DNA of 64,000 nt from Anas platyrhynchos (lineage: Eukaryota > Chordata > Aves > Anseriformes > Anatidae): the NCBI RefSeq assembly GCF_047663525.1, contig NC_092591.1, positions 52,243,501 through 52,307,500 of the forward strand, in the 5' to 3' direction. Below the pieces are notes generated by a model. The model searched no databases. It was not told where the DNA came from and saw only the letters and a program-made list of their open reading frames with translations. Both the position numbers and the translations under genes were made by a program. This document shows, one piece after another, positions 24,880 through 37,100 of this stretch (positions within the stretch are counted from its first letter, which is position 1; each line of letters starts with the position of its first letter).

Positions 24880-25110
24880 AGCTCCGCAGCCGCCACCAGA
24901 GGGTGCCGGGCGCTCAGCCATGCGGCCCGGCCGGGGCTGAGGGGCCGGGCTGAGGCGGCGGCGCCATGGCGGACAGGCGGCGGCGGGCCCGCGTGCAGGG
25001 CGCCTGGGCCGGCGGCGCGGCGGGGACGGCCGCAGGCAAGGCCCGGGGCTGGGGGTGGCGGCGGGGGGAGGGCCGGGAGGGCTCCGGGGGGGACCCGCAG
25101 TTGGGAGTTG
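24880..25110 (+). promoter_or_regulatory. ALKBH3: CpG-island promoter of ALKBH3
   Basis: There is a sharp rise in GC and CpG density around the ALKBH3 start codon, with no TATA box, typical of a housekeeping repair gene. A CTCF-like core, CCACCAGAGGGTGC, lies at 24893-24906 (one mismatch to the usual GGC). The start ATG at 24966 is in a strong Kozak context (gcgccATGg). Confidence 0.65.
24966..25035 (+). CDS. ALKBH3: ALKBH3 coding exon 1
   Basis: The exon encodes MADRRRRARVQGAWAGGAAG plus TAA residues (Thr-Ala-Ala) and the first base of the next codon. It ends at GCAG followed by gcaagg. This donor gives phase 1, which the exon 2 acceptor needs, and a total length one residue longer than human. 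Confidence 0.75.
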
Positions 25111-28100
25111 ATAGTTTTAATGCAGGTTTTTCATGCTGTAATGATTTCTGTTTCTGTAGGGCTGCACGTTTAGGACATTAGTGTTCCCTAATGCCTCCAT
25201 GTATTCCTTCCCGCTGTCCTGTGAAGGATTTGAGTTCTGCCTGTCCCCTTTTCCCCTCTGTTTTTGCCTTAACGTTAGCAAAAGGCAGCACTTCTTCTTT
25301 GTAAGCACCTACACTTGGCAGAAACTCACTTAAAAACATTTTCCATTTGTCCCTGAATAACAAAAATATTCAAGACGCTATGCAGCTTTAACAGTTACGT
25401 GACGTAGGTTTGGTTGTCACCAAAAGTCTCTGCCAAGCAGAGGAGAATCCTTCAAAGAAGAACTCCGTAAATCCTTACAAACATGAGCATTGTGTTTTCC
25501 ATAGGGTGAAGTGCAATTTCATGCTATCTTTTTTATTTTTTTTTCCTTTGCTATAGCACCAAAGGCACCTGTGGCCAGTAACGTTTCCCCTGCAGGTACT
25601 ACTGGGCAGGCGTGGATGCAAAAAGGTCAACTTCACCCTCAAAAGCAATTTGTCTTTGAAAAGCCATCGGAGGTAATTAATCATTTAATTAAACGCTTAT
25701 TGCCAGAATCTCAAGTTCTCTGAAACTTTAAACAATGAACTGAAAAATTACAGACTTTGACATTAATGGTCTTGTGTTTTAAAACAAATGAAAAAGCTGA
25801 GCTGAACTTCTAGGGGCTTTTACCAAGCGGAATTTGAAACTCTTACTGTTTGTCCATCTGTGTAGTTTCAATCTAGGTACTCATTATGTATCTATTCATA
25901 GCTACTTTTCATTGTTTGTTTGTTTTAGGAGAACCAAAGGATATATTTTCTTAAATATTCAGAATGATACAATGTCCCTAAGCATGATTGGAGCTCTGTT
26001 TTGTTCTCGGGATATCTGCAATATTTCTGCTGGGGGAAGCATGTGAGATTTGTTTTCTAGGCTTTCCTTTATGGCCCACAAGGAGATGAAGGATATTTTG
26101 CTATTTGCAGTGGGAAGGTAGTTCCTTGCTTGTGAAAAAAAAATCTTAAATGCTTCTTTCTAAGCCAGTAATATTTGAAAGGACCCTTCATGGCTTGAAA
26201 GGTTTGGAGACATTCTGGGAAGTTTCTCTGTTCTCTGCAGCAGAGCCCTGGAACCTGTGCAGTACTATGTCTTGGCTGTTCTGTATACTCATTTCTGTAG
26301 CACCTTGCATGTCAGCCCCACAATGAGCTCAGAGAAGAGAAGCATAAATCCAGAGGGCAACCAAAATGATGATATAGGCTGGATTCAATGATTAAAAAAA
26401 AAAACAGCTGTCTCAAACTGCCATTTTAAGCTGTTGGTTCCTGCTGTCTGATCTGTCTTACGTTTTGTTAATTGACTGGGACTGAGATTTGTCCTGGCCT
26501 TGTACATTTTTAATTCTGAATGTAAGGCTAGGATTTCTTTGGTTGTAATTCAGAATTGTGATAATCCAAATAGTTTAGAAAGGGATGTCCTTTAGGGGGC
26601 AGTTGATTGTTAAAATACGTCTGGAGTGGTAGCTGCATCTGAGGGTTTCCAGGGGATGCAGCGGAGTGTTGCTGCTTTACCAACTGTCCAGAGGTGTGTG
26701 TTTCTCACTGACATTTCAGTCTTCAACTATCTAGAATCACTACAGATGGCAACAAGCTCTGTTTGACTAGAGCACGTCAGGTACGTAAGCATTTAGTATT
26801 TACCATGTGTTGTCTGGTTACCTTTCAGGTGGAACGCAAGGTTCCTGAGGCAGGTGTGATAGAGTGAGTATACTGCTGACTGACTATCCGTCTAGCTTGT
26901 GGTTTTTCTGGTTGGGGTGAATATGCTTAAAAGAGTTCTTTCTTTGCTTAAACTGACTATACCTTGGAAGAAATTTCAGTACAAAATGTGTACTTTCAAC
27001 CCTTTTATCCTGAACTGAGTTTATAGTCAGGAGAGTCCAAGCATGTCTTCGTAGTTTTTGTGGCTTTGGTGTAGCTTTGTAAGTCAGGAAAAATGAACAG
27101 TTGGGGGTTCTTGGATAACAGAACCACAAATATATCTATGTTGGTTAACGATATACTTTTTCTTACAAAAGTCCCTGTGTAGACTATACTGGAAATTACT
27201 TGCTGTTATCCATGTATGTAACTGGTATGGCACCTCTGCTTCCTTTGACGGTTCAGAGAAGTAGCTGCTTGTAAGCATCATAGTGAAGCTAGATACTCTA
27301 AAGCTGTAGATCACTTGCCCTTTGTGTCAAAAATCTCAGGGATTTGCTCAGAGTAAACATGTCATTAAGTATGGCAAGGTGTGGTGGTGTATGGTGAAGA
27401 TACAAATTTTTAAAAATAAATTTGTTTCAGTTTGGTCATCATGATAGAGTTTTCTTACTAAGCGGTTACTGTGAAGCAAGTTACAGATCCATCTCGAGTC
27501 AGATTTGCATGTGCTTACCTCAAGGGGTCTGCTGTTAGTTCTCTGCATGCAGTTCAGAATGGTTGCTGGGTGGGTGTTCATGCACAGCAGGCACGATTCA
27601 GATGTCCTCTGGTGCCCCATGTTCAGCCACCCTCTCACAACTGGTGTGGTAGTGAACTGTTCATTAATCAGAACTCCTTGTGAGAGGTGTTTCCACCAAG
27701 ATGCTGGAAAAATCCTGGTGGAAATAGTAACAGAATTTCCCAGCAACACTTAAGAGATTGTAGCAGATACTATGTATCTGCTAGCAGATACTTCCCTTTC
27801 AGTGTGAATGATACAGAGTATAGTTCTTTGCTTATTGTTTATTATTAGTAGTAATAAATCTAGGTACTGAGCAAATTCAGTGTGTTAAAAAAATGCTCTA
27901 AAGGTTCACATGGCTTTATTACTCTTATTTACAAATTAAATAAAAACTGCAGGGGAAAATAAAACTGAGCTGCTGTTCTCATTAAAACAAAGTGCTGTAG
28001 ATAATACTGTATGGTTTATGCTCTGAGTGTATGTGCAATGTGGAAAAGAGTATAGAAGTTCTTGTTTATTCAACTTTCTTAAATCCAGCACAGTGCAAAA

Positions 28101-31100
28101 CAGTTTGTGATGGTCTTGTGATGATCAGTATACAGATTGGAGCTAGTTTAGGAGAAAAATGAGATTGCAGGTGAAACACAGTTCGTGTGAGAGAAGATAA
28201 TACTTCACAGCTGTGCAGCTTGTAACTGAGGGTAGAGATATTCACCTTCTGTACCAGCTACACTGGCTTAAATATTGTTTGCATACATGTAGTTTGGTTT
28301 CTCTGTGTGACTGAAAACTGGATTACATGTCCACAGTTAGACTCACGTTCTTTGTGTACCTATAAATGCAAACAGCAAGCATGGTCAGGACATGGTTTTC
28401 TGTGGTTGTCTCCCTTCAATTCCCTGTGACATCCATCATTTACTTGTCTCCAGAGCCCTAAAACCATGTATTGAGCCTTGGCTGAAGTGTGAGCGAGAGA
28501 GAGGAAGTACACACAAACTCACTTTTTCTGTGACATTCCTGGCTACCTTAATCTAACCTCTGTCTCTTCAGAACATTTTTGCTTCCCTTAGTACCACAAA
28601 GCTTTTTTTCTTTTTTTTTTTTTTCTTTCTCTCTTTCTTTCTTTAAAGAAAACTCACCCTAGTGCAGGCTTACAGCAATTCTAGTCCAAGTTGCTCTGTG
28701 TAAGATCACTTACTGTTGTCGGTGCATCTGACAGCTCTTTCTTTTCTATATCCTCAGCAAGCCTGGTGTGTATGAGCTCAGCACGGGACCAAGCGGAGTT
28801 TCCAGGTAAGTGGATTACATGTTTTTTGAAACTTGCTATTTGCTGCTGTTGAACACTGCGGTGATGCTCAGCTTTCTGAAGTCTGGTCTCTGCAGAGTGT
28901 TCTGACTCGAGCAGGTGCCTGTTGGCCCTTCCTATGTGTCATGTGTTTAGAGTACCTCTGGAAGTACTGTGAGTATCAGGCACAGCAGAGTTACACAGTT
29001 CTGAGCAGCACTGAGGAGATGAAATGCGAACCTTTTAACGTCTAGCACATACTACATCTAGTGCTCTTGTCTGGAATAAGGCAAAGGGGCTACGTCCATT
29101 TGTTCCGTGCACCGCAGTAAGTTGCTGCTTGAAATTTGGATTGGTATTCCTGTGATAGCAAGGGTGTGGGGTCTAAGTCATATGTAGCTGAAAGCTACCA
29201 AGTACGTTTAGATGTAAATATGACTTGTTTTTAATTGATCTAATAAAAGATTTTAAGCAGACGGGCAACTTTGGGGTTGTCCTGTTTACTTCTGTCTTTT
29301 GTCTTAGTTATTACAGCTTCTGGACGCTTTAGAGCCTACTTGTTCTGTGATTCCTGCCAACTTAAAAGCAGTTTATTTCGCATTGCTGACTTAGCTGCAA
29401 TATCAATATTCATTCTTTTTTTTTTTATTTGAACTTAATAGACTTCTTTTTTCCAATATTGGAAAAATGCTTCTTGTGAATTTATTTGAAAGTTTTCATC
29501 TTGTTTCCTTCTAAAACTGCAAATAATTTTTATACAAATTTGGAAAAAGCTTTGACCAGTAGGGAAGAGAGAAAAAAATATGCAACCAGTTGTGTTACTT
29601 TGCCACTTTCAGGAGTTTATATTTTCATAATATATTGCTGTACTATATATGTATTTTAAAACTCAACAATTGGATTTTACATCTCTTTTTAACATCTTTG
29701 CTACCTATTCTTACTGTGATGTCTTTGGAGCATTGCATTTTCCTAAGGGCAACTTCTCATGAATAGCTTTCCTACTCTGCAGGCCAGCACAGTGGCCAGA
29801 ATTTTTCAGTGCTGCTGTTAGTGCAGTCTAAATATAAAATGTACATATAAAAATATGAAAACTGGAGAGGTTAAATGCTTATAGGATTCCTGTGCTTTCA
29901 AAAGAAAAGATAGAGTGGTAGTAGTGAAAAAGGGCTATCAAACTCTTAGGTGCCATGGAGGTGATGAATTACTTTAAGGCAATTACTTACCTCTGTTGAT
30001 TGTTGTACTATAATTGGGGTATATAATTTTTCAAGTGGAAAGTTAAAAACAAGAAAGGATGCCATTTTTTGCACAGTATATGGCTGATTATGGAACTCAT
30101 GGGTTATTGTTGGTTACATATGTTTTTATAGGTTTATAAAGCAATTAGACATCTTTAATTAGGGGAGACCCATTAGGAGTTGAGTTTCTGCTGCCTTCTG
30201 TTCTGCCTGTATTACCTTAAATTCTTTGTGAATCCCAGAAATTAGAGTATTTTATCAAAGCATATATAGAAGACTTTATTCCTTCCTTCTTTTCTGTATC
30301 TTCTTCCTTAGGATTCATTTGATTCCTGCCTTCATTGATTCAGAACAAGCAGACTGGATGTTTGAACAACTCCTCCAAGACATACCCTGGGGTCAGAGAA
30401 CTCACATCAGACAGGGTAAGGGTGTGTAGACTAACTTTTCAGGTCATTTCCGTGCTAAAATGCACACAGTGCACATCATGTCATTGTTTTTCATTTTACA
30501 CATTGCCACTCCTTCACATACTTCCTCCCAGGTTTTCCTTGCATAACTGAAAATTACTGCTTATCTTTCAAATCTGTGTCACCGTGTTCCAATTCACAAT
30601 TATTTCAGCTCTTTCCAAGTTCAAGAGAGATGAAAATTGCCTCTCTGTCTTATAAGTTTTAAAGGATTTCCCTTCTGTGGCATCTTCAGTTCTTTTTCCT
30701 GCAGTCTTTTTGAATAAGTCTGTGCTCCATCCCTTTATACCATTTCCCAGTGATGCTGTAAAAACTATTTTCTTTGAGGTTTCTGTTACCAGGAGTATTT
30801 TTGCCACTCTCTCTTCGAATTCCAGCAAAGCACACTTCTTTTCCCTTATTTTTGCTTCTTGGTTGCAGTACGAAGTAAGTGAAGAGTCTGCTATTCTGGA
30901 TTTGTTCACTAAGGGGCCACCTGTTCCAGCTAAATTTCTCTTTTTAGGCATGAACGGATATAACAAAATAGGTTGGAGTAGTTACCGGTCAGGGCTGGAA
31001 AATTTCTTCAACATCTGTGTTTATTGGCTTGTACTGAAGGTAGTGTAAAATGGAGAGTATTACCTGTCAAACGTGAGAAATAACTACCAAGGCAGTCTTC

Positions 31101-34100
31101 TCAGAAGCTGAAAGTACTTGAACTTGATGTTTGTATTACGCCACAGAACACTTGCATGTTTGACAAAGTATTACTTGTTCAGCTTCGCTGCTTTCTCCTT
31201 CTGTAATGTCCCACTGATGCTGCAGTCCCTGACGCTTCATCCTTTTCAGAGGGAATACCTTGCAGTTAATGCCAGCGTATTGGAACCAGGAGAATGTAAA
31301 GCAAACTAGAATTGTAAATAAAATTTCAGTTTCATTTTGCTACCTTTAATTTATCCAGTCCTTGCCCAGTCTGAGAAAATTGATGCGGCTCCAAGATTTT
31401 GGCAAGGGAATACCTTTCTCATATAAGTAGCACAGGGTCTGCTTTTGAATAATATTCCTTTTCTTGGGTTCATTCTGTAACGTAGTTCTTTAAGGAACTG
31501 CTTTTTAACTTCAGGTGAGTGAACAGTCACTTTTTGATTGAATTTTTTGACAGAATTGTGCTTTTCCATTTTCAGGTTCTTTGATAAAGCAACTGAGAAG
31601 TCTTCCTGTTTTTTTCAGAAATGTCTTTTGAGGAGCCAAGGCTTACCTCCTGGTATGGGGAACTTCCTTACACGTACTCCAGGATAACGATGCAGCCAAA
31701 CCCAAATGTATGTATATTTTTACAGTTTCCTTTTATTATTGTCTACAAAGAAACCCTTTGCAGAGATTGAGAGACAAAACCTTCCTTCTATCTTCTTTTT
31801 ATCTAGAACATTCCTCAGAATTTCTTTTTATGACCAGCAGCATATTCTAGTGGAAAGTGGACAACTTAGTGAAATAATCATTATGAGTGGATTGATTGAG
31901 AGGAGCATTATTCAGTGGATAAAAGTTTGGAAAAGGAAATTACAACTCCAGAGTTTAGTTCTTAGTTCACTGTGTAGCTTCGGACAAAACTCTCAATTGT
32001 TCTGTGACTTACTCTATGCATCTTTATATTGAAGTCTACACAGTTGTACTGAGTTTTTCTTGTAGAGATATAACAACATCAACTACTGAAATATTTATGT
32101 TCAGAAACACTTAGATTCAATACAGCTTAAACGTGAATTTAGGCATATTGTTGATTCCCGTGTAAATGTTACAAGATTCAGCACGTGACGTGCCTGCTCA
32201 GCCATTCCAGATTATGTCACACAATTTCCCGTGCTATTTTGGAATGGTTAGAAACCTTCCAAGTGACTTGCTGCTGATGTGTTGGTCGTGTTCAGTTACT
32301 CTTGCTGGCTTCCAGCCTGTTGTCCCATCTTTTGGCATTGCTTTGTCTGAAATTGCCATGGCAGCAGGCTGCAGTGCCCTGAAGCCTAAATGAAGTGTGA
32401 CTATTGAGGGCTGGCTAGGGTTGAAAAGAAAGAAAAGTGTCCCACGTCCAGAACTGCTGCTGGATGGGACACTTCCAGCAAAGCTCAGTTTGAGGGGAGT
32501 GGAAAGGTGTTATTTACCAAGATGAGCTGTAAAGATTTTGTAGTTTCAAAAATCCCGTAGTTGGTAGTTTTGTAGTGGGAAAACAGGCACTTTTTGTACT
32601 TATTTGTGGAATATTATTTTACATGGACTTTTCTAGAAGCAGAATGACTTCAGAATGACTGTTGCTGTTCAGAGGTTAGACAGAGCCTCTGTGCCCCAGG
32701 TTCACTATTTCAGTCCAGTTTGCATGAAGTTCAGTTAGCCATCGTCTGGAAACTGCCTGTAGCCAGATATAAGGGTAGACTGCACATGGGCACTCTGACA
32801 TTGTATTCGGCTTTGTAGGAGGGAGTTATGCAGCCTAAAAAAAGCCATGGAGGGTATAAACAGCACAGCCCTTACCTGTGGAGTAGGTTTTATATTACAA
32901 AAACATCCTCAGTGTAAAATGACCAAATGCAATTCAGTGCACAGCTTCGTCAAAAACAGTTGCCTGCCTTGAACGTGTGATCTGCAGGAGTGATTTAGCT
33001 TTGTGCCCCTCATTTTTTGTTTGATAAGGCTGGGTGTGATGGCAGCACTGCCAAGTATGATCCAGTGCTACTGTGCAAATAAACTTTAGTATTAGAAAAA
33101 AGTGTCTTTGTAAGCAGTGACGTAGTTGGGGATGTAGTAATGTATCACAACAAACTTACTTCCACTCCTGCAGGTTTACTGTGAAGTTTCCACTGCATTG
33201 TAAAATTCACCATATAACATTTTTACCAATAATACTTTTGTGATAGGAATTGAAGGAATCCGGTTCAATGGGTCACTAAGAAGTGCTTTCAGTCATTCTC
33301 TTTGGACTCATCTGTGATTGCATAGCATGTTGGGCACATGCTGCAGCTCTGGAGATCCTGTGTTTTGTCCTTCAGGCAACCCAAGTACAAGCTATAGCAT
33401 TTTTGGGTGCTGGTACTGATTTCCCTACATATCCCATAGCTACAGGCTGTGTTCATGTATAATTAATTATTCACGTGATGCTTAGTCATTGACGGGGTGA
33501 CTTATCTAGAAGAATACCAAACAGAGAAAGATGACACGGTGAAGGCTTCTGTAGTGTAGCCAATAGGTTAAAAACCCTCTAAACATGGAAGGGCAGTGGT
33601 GCAGAGTTGATTATTTGAGGTGGATACTGGGAAATAACTCATGCTCTCTGTTCCTTCTGCCAGTGTTTGCTGAGAGGTTTGGAATCAGTTCTTTGTCCTC
33701 TCTTGATCTCTGTGTTTCTGCTTATATAATGGGCAAAATATTCTGGCCGACATTGCTCTGAGCCTTTTTTTCTCTTTTCTTTTAGCTTATGTAGTACTTA
33801 AAAGCACTCTGACAGCTGAAAGTCATGATGTAAGTTTGTAACATTGAATAGTGATTCACTGGACTGAGCTGTAATGGAATGCACAGAGCTGCCACGGGCT
33901 ATGGGCGCAGCAAGATAGTTGCAACGGGAAGGGGGAAATTCGGGGCCTGTGCATTCCATTTTGAGAATCACTGAGAAGTTACACAGCTGAAGTCAAACCC
34001 CCAAGAGAAGATGAGCGGGGCTCAGCACGCTGTGCTGCTGGAGCTGGGAGCAGAGGGCCACGCTGTGGAAGCGTTGGGCCAACTGTTGGCTCTTGTTCTG

Positions 34101-37100
34101 GGTCACCTGCAGGGAATGGAGAGGGATTTATGTGGACACCAGCTGCAACTTTTTGGGTGTGCTGTGCCCACCAGCAGTGGTTAAGTAACTCAGGTGTTAT
34201 CAGCCCCACGTGTTAAACTCCGCTAGCTTGGCCAGGAGATTAGAGCAGACAGGTATGGATTAGAGAGGTTGCAGAGTTTTTGTTCTGGTTAAGAACTGCT
34301 GGTGTTTATCTATGCTCGGTTCAAGCAGATTTTACTCTATCCACTTCCTCACCGTCCAGTTAATGGAGGTGGCTAGTGGCTGCCACTAGCAGGCAGACTG
34401 GCTTCTTATTTTTAAGAGGTGATTTAGTGTTGACCTATAGGCAACAAGCATACTTTGCAGAAAGCCTGTTCCTCAGCTTTACTAAAAATCTGATAAGAAT
34501 TGTTCAGAGGCATTTGTTTGGCTTTGGGTTCGTTGCGGTGAAAGTGCAGTATGTTTTGTTTCTTATCCAAGAGTAGTTTTCCCCTTGTGTCCTGCTGTTA
34601 TTGCCTGCTGCCCAGCTTTCATTGTATTTACCTGACTCTCTCTGTGCCAATTGCAGTGGCATCCTCTGCTGACTATGCTAAAGGAGCGCATTGAAGAGTT
34701 CTCTGGCTATGCCTTCAACTCCCTGCTCTGCAACCTGTACCGAAACGAGAAGGACAGCGTAGACTGGCACAGTGATGACGAACCATCGCTGGGAAAAAAT
34801 CCCATCATTGCCTCGCTCAGCTTTGGCGCTACCCGGACCTTTGAGATGAGGAAGAAACCCTCCCCCGTGAGTGTTCTTATCGCAGTGAAAGAGTCCAAAC
34901 CCATTTGTTTAGTCCTTTCCCTCTGTTTAGAGAACTTAATAACTACAAACATTTAGTTAAGTTAGTAATTAGTGGGAAACACTCGTAAAGTTCTGGGGAA
35001 TAAGTGTAGGAATCAAAAAAACCTGTTACATGGAACATGACATCTTCAGGGTGGGCATGTAACCATTCCAATAATGTGCAGCAGTGTAGTGCTGCAGTGA
35101 AATTGCAACCTACTATTTTGCCCTGATAAGGTCCTTTCCCATTACTTGAAATCAGTGATGTCAGAAGGGAGCTTTCACTATCTAAACAAGCCATAGATTC
35201 GATGCTGTTTTGTTAAGCCCCAGTAATGGTGTAATTCATAGTGTATGTGTTATGCAGAGTAGTTCTGACCATTCCTGTAAGTAAAAATCCCCTAACATTG
35301 TCTGAATTTTGACTTGTGTGTGTTCAGGCTGAGAGCCAATGAAGAGCAGGAAAGAGCAGCCCATTTCTTTTACCTAAAATACCAACCTGTGGTATCATAC
35401 TGCACAGACTAAACAGGGATCGTTACTTTGATAGGAGGCATGTGTGAACATCCTCTCAGGAATTAGTTTCTGATTCGGTAGAGAATACTCTTTCTAAAAC
35501 AAATGCTGTGTAACAGGCATTTAAGCAACAAGTAACTTAGCACTTAGATTTTGGATTATTGAAGTAAAGGGATCACGTTCTTCTGCTGAAAGTACAAGCC
35601 TCATTGTAGGGTATCCTGCTTCAGATGTCTGTTCTGTGTGTTTTCTGTTACATGGTGATATTCTTGCTGTGAACTCAGTGGAAAACTCTGAGGATTTTTT
35701 TTTTTTTAATGTAGTCTGAAAAATGCAGTCTGAAAAGCACTTTGGGATCTTTGAAAAGCTGTTTGCCGTCTACTTACATTGTTAATTATTCTGAATAAAC
35801 TAGTGCAGAAAGCAAAGGTGGACAGTACCAACCTATAAACTGTGCCCTGGGGTATTGAAATGTGCCCCTGAGGAGTGACAGAGGGTCACCAAGTCGTGAA
35901 CAAAAAAGGTCAGGATTTGAATCAGAAAACTAAATAATTTGTGTTTTTCACCAGCTCTTTAATGTGTGAGTTTTGTTGCCTGAAGGGAGTTTAACCCTGT
36001 GGTCCCTGAGCATGAGATGACATAACCGGAGCATTGTGTCATTGGGCATAGCATGAGTAAGTGTCTTTGATTCTGTGATGATAACATAATGTCAGCTGGA
36101 AAGTTCATCCCTCTGGGAAGCTGTAAAGGGTGCCCAGGTTCATTTCCAGAGTGCATGTCTTCTTTTTTGATGGATCAGAATTAAAGCCACCTAGATTTCA
36201 GTATAAAGTTTGCAATTTCCCCCTAAAAATTGAACTCAGTTCTTGAGCGAAATGTCCATTTGCTCTTTTCTCAAAAGACACCTGCTATGTGTAAAGGGGG
36301 AAATTCAGTACGTGCCACTCACGATTAGCCACTTTCTTTGATCTGTACTGTATGGTTTCTTCCCTTTTCTTCCTGAGGTGGGTGATTTTTTTTAATGTAT
36401 ATATCCCTCAAGTGCTCCTCATTTTTTTTTCTTTAGTGTCTTTGACCTGATATTTCTGACTAGCTCGGTCTTGTTAAATATAAAATGCATTCCTTTTGCA
36501 ATTGTGACATACCTGTTTCTAAAATAAGATCCCCACGTGCAGAGTGATGCTTGAACAAGTTGCTATTAACTGTGTATCATGTGCCTAAGGGAATTTGTAC
36601 TTAAAATTATGTGTCACGTTACGTATTCTTTGCGCGTTCCAAAAGCCTGCAATTTTCTGAGAGCATCCTATGACACTAGGTGCTTTGCCAAGTGGGAGTT
36701 ACAAGACGCCCTGATGGAAATTACAACCTTTCAGGCTGTACCACCAAAGAAGTAATTTTCATGCTCCATTGCAATGTAGCATTCACTCTTTCATTAAAGG
36801 AAAGTTAAAGTCGGTTGTAGATACTTGAAGTTTGATCACTACTTTGTTAAAAGCAAGTTACAGGGACAGGGGTAGCCTAGGGAAGGGAGATTTAGATTTA
36901 CAATCATCACAGGCATCTCAGGCTCTTATCTGGTTTGTAATCTGACATTATTCCTACGTCAGGTTTTCCAGAGGTAGTCTTCACTGAGGGAGGAAAAGAG
37001 AAAGCAAATCCTTTTCCTCCCCAAATTAAGCCTCTTTGGGGACCCAGATTCTAGTAATGCTGATTTTAGAGTTTGAAAGGCCTTCCTTTCTCTCTGTTGT

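Larger units (their letters stand above)
25036..34656 (+). other. ALKBH3: ALKBH3 introns 1-6
   Basis: Between the six small exons in this stretch I see AT-rich intron sequence without long open frames, RNA genes or recognisable repeats. Homopolymer or pyrimidine tracts occur at about 28,604-28,645 and 29,417-29,427. Confidence 0.55.
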
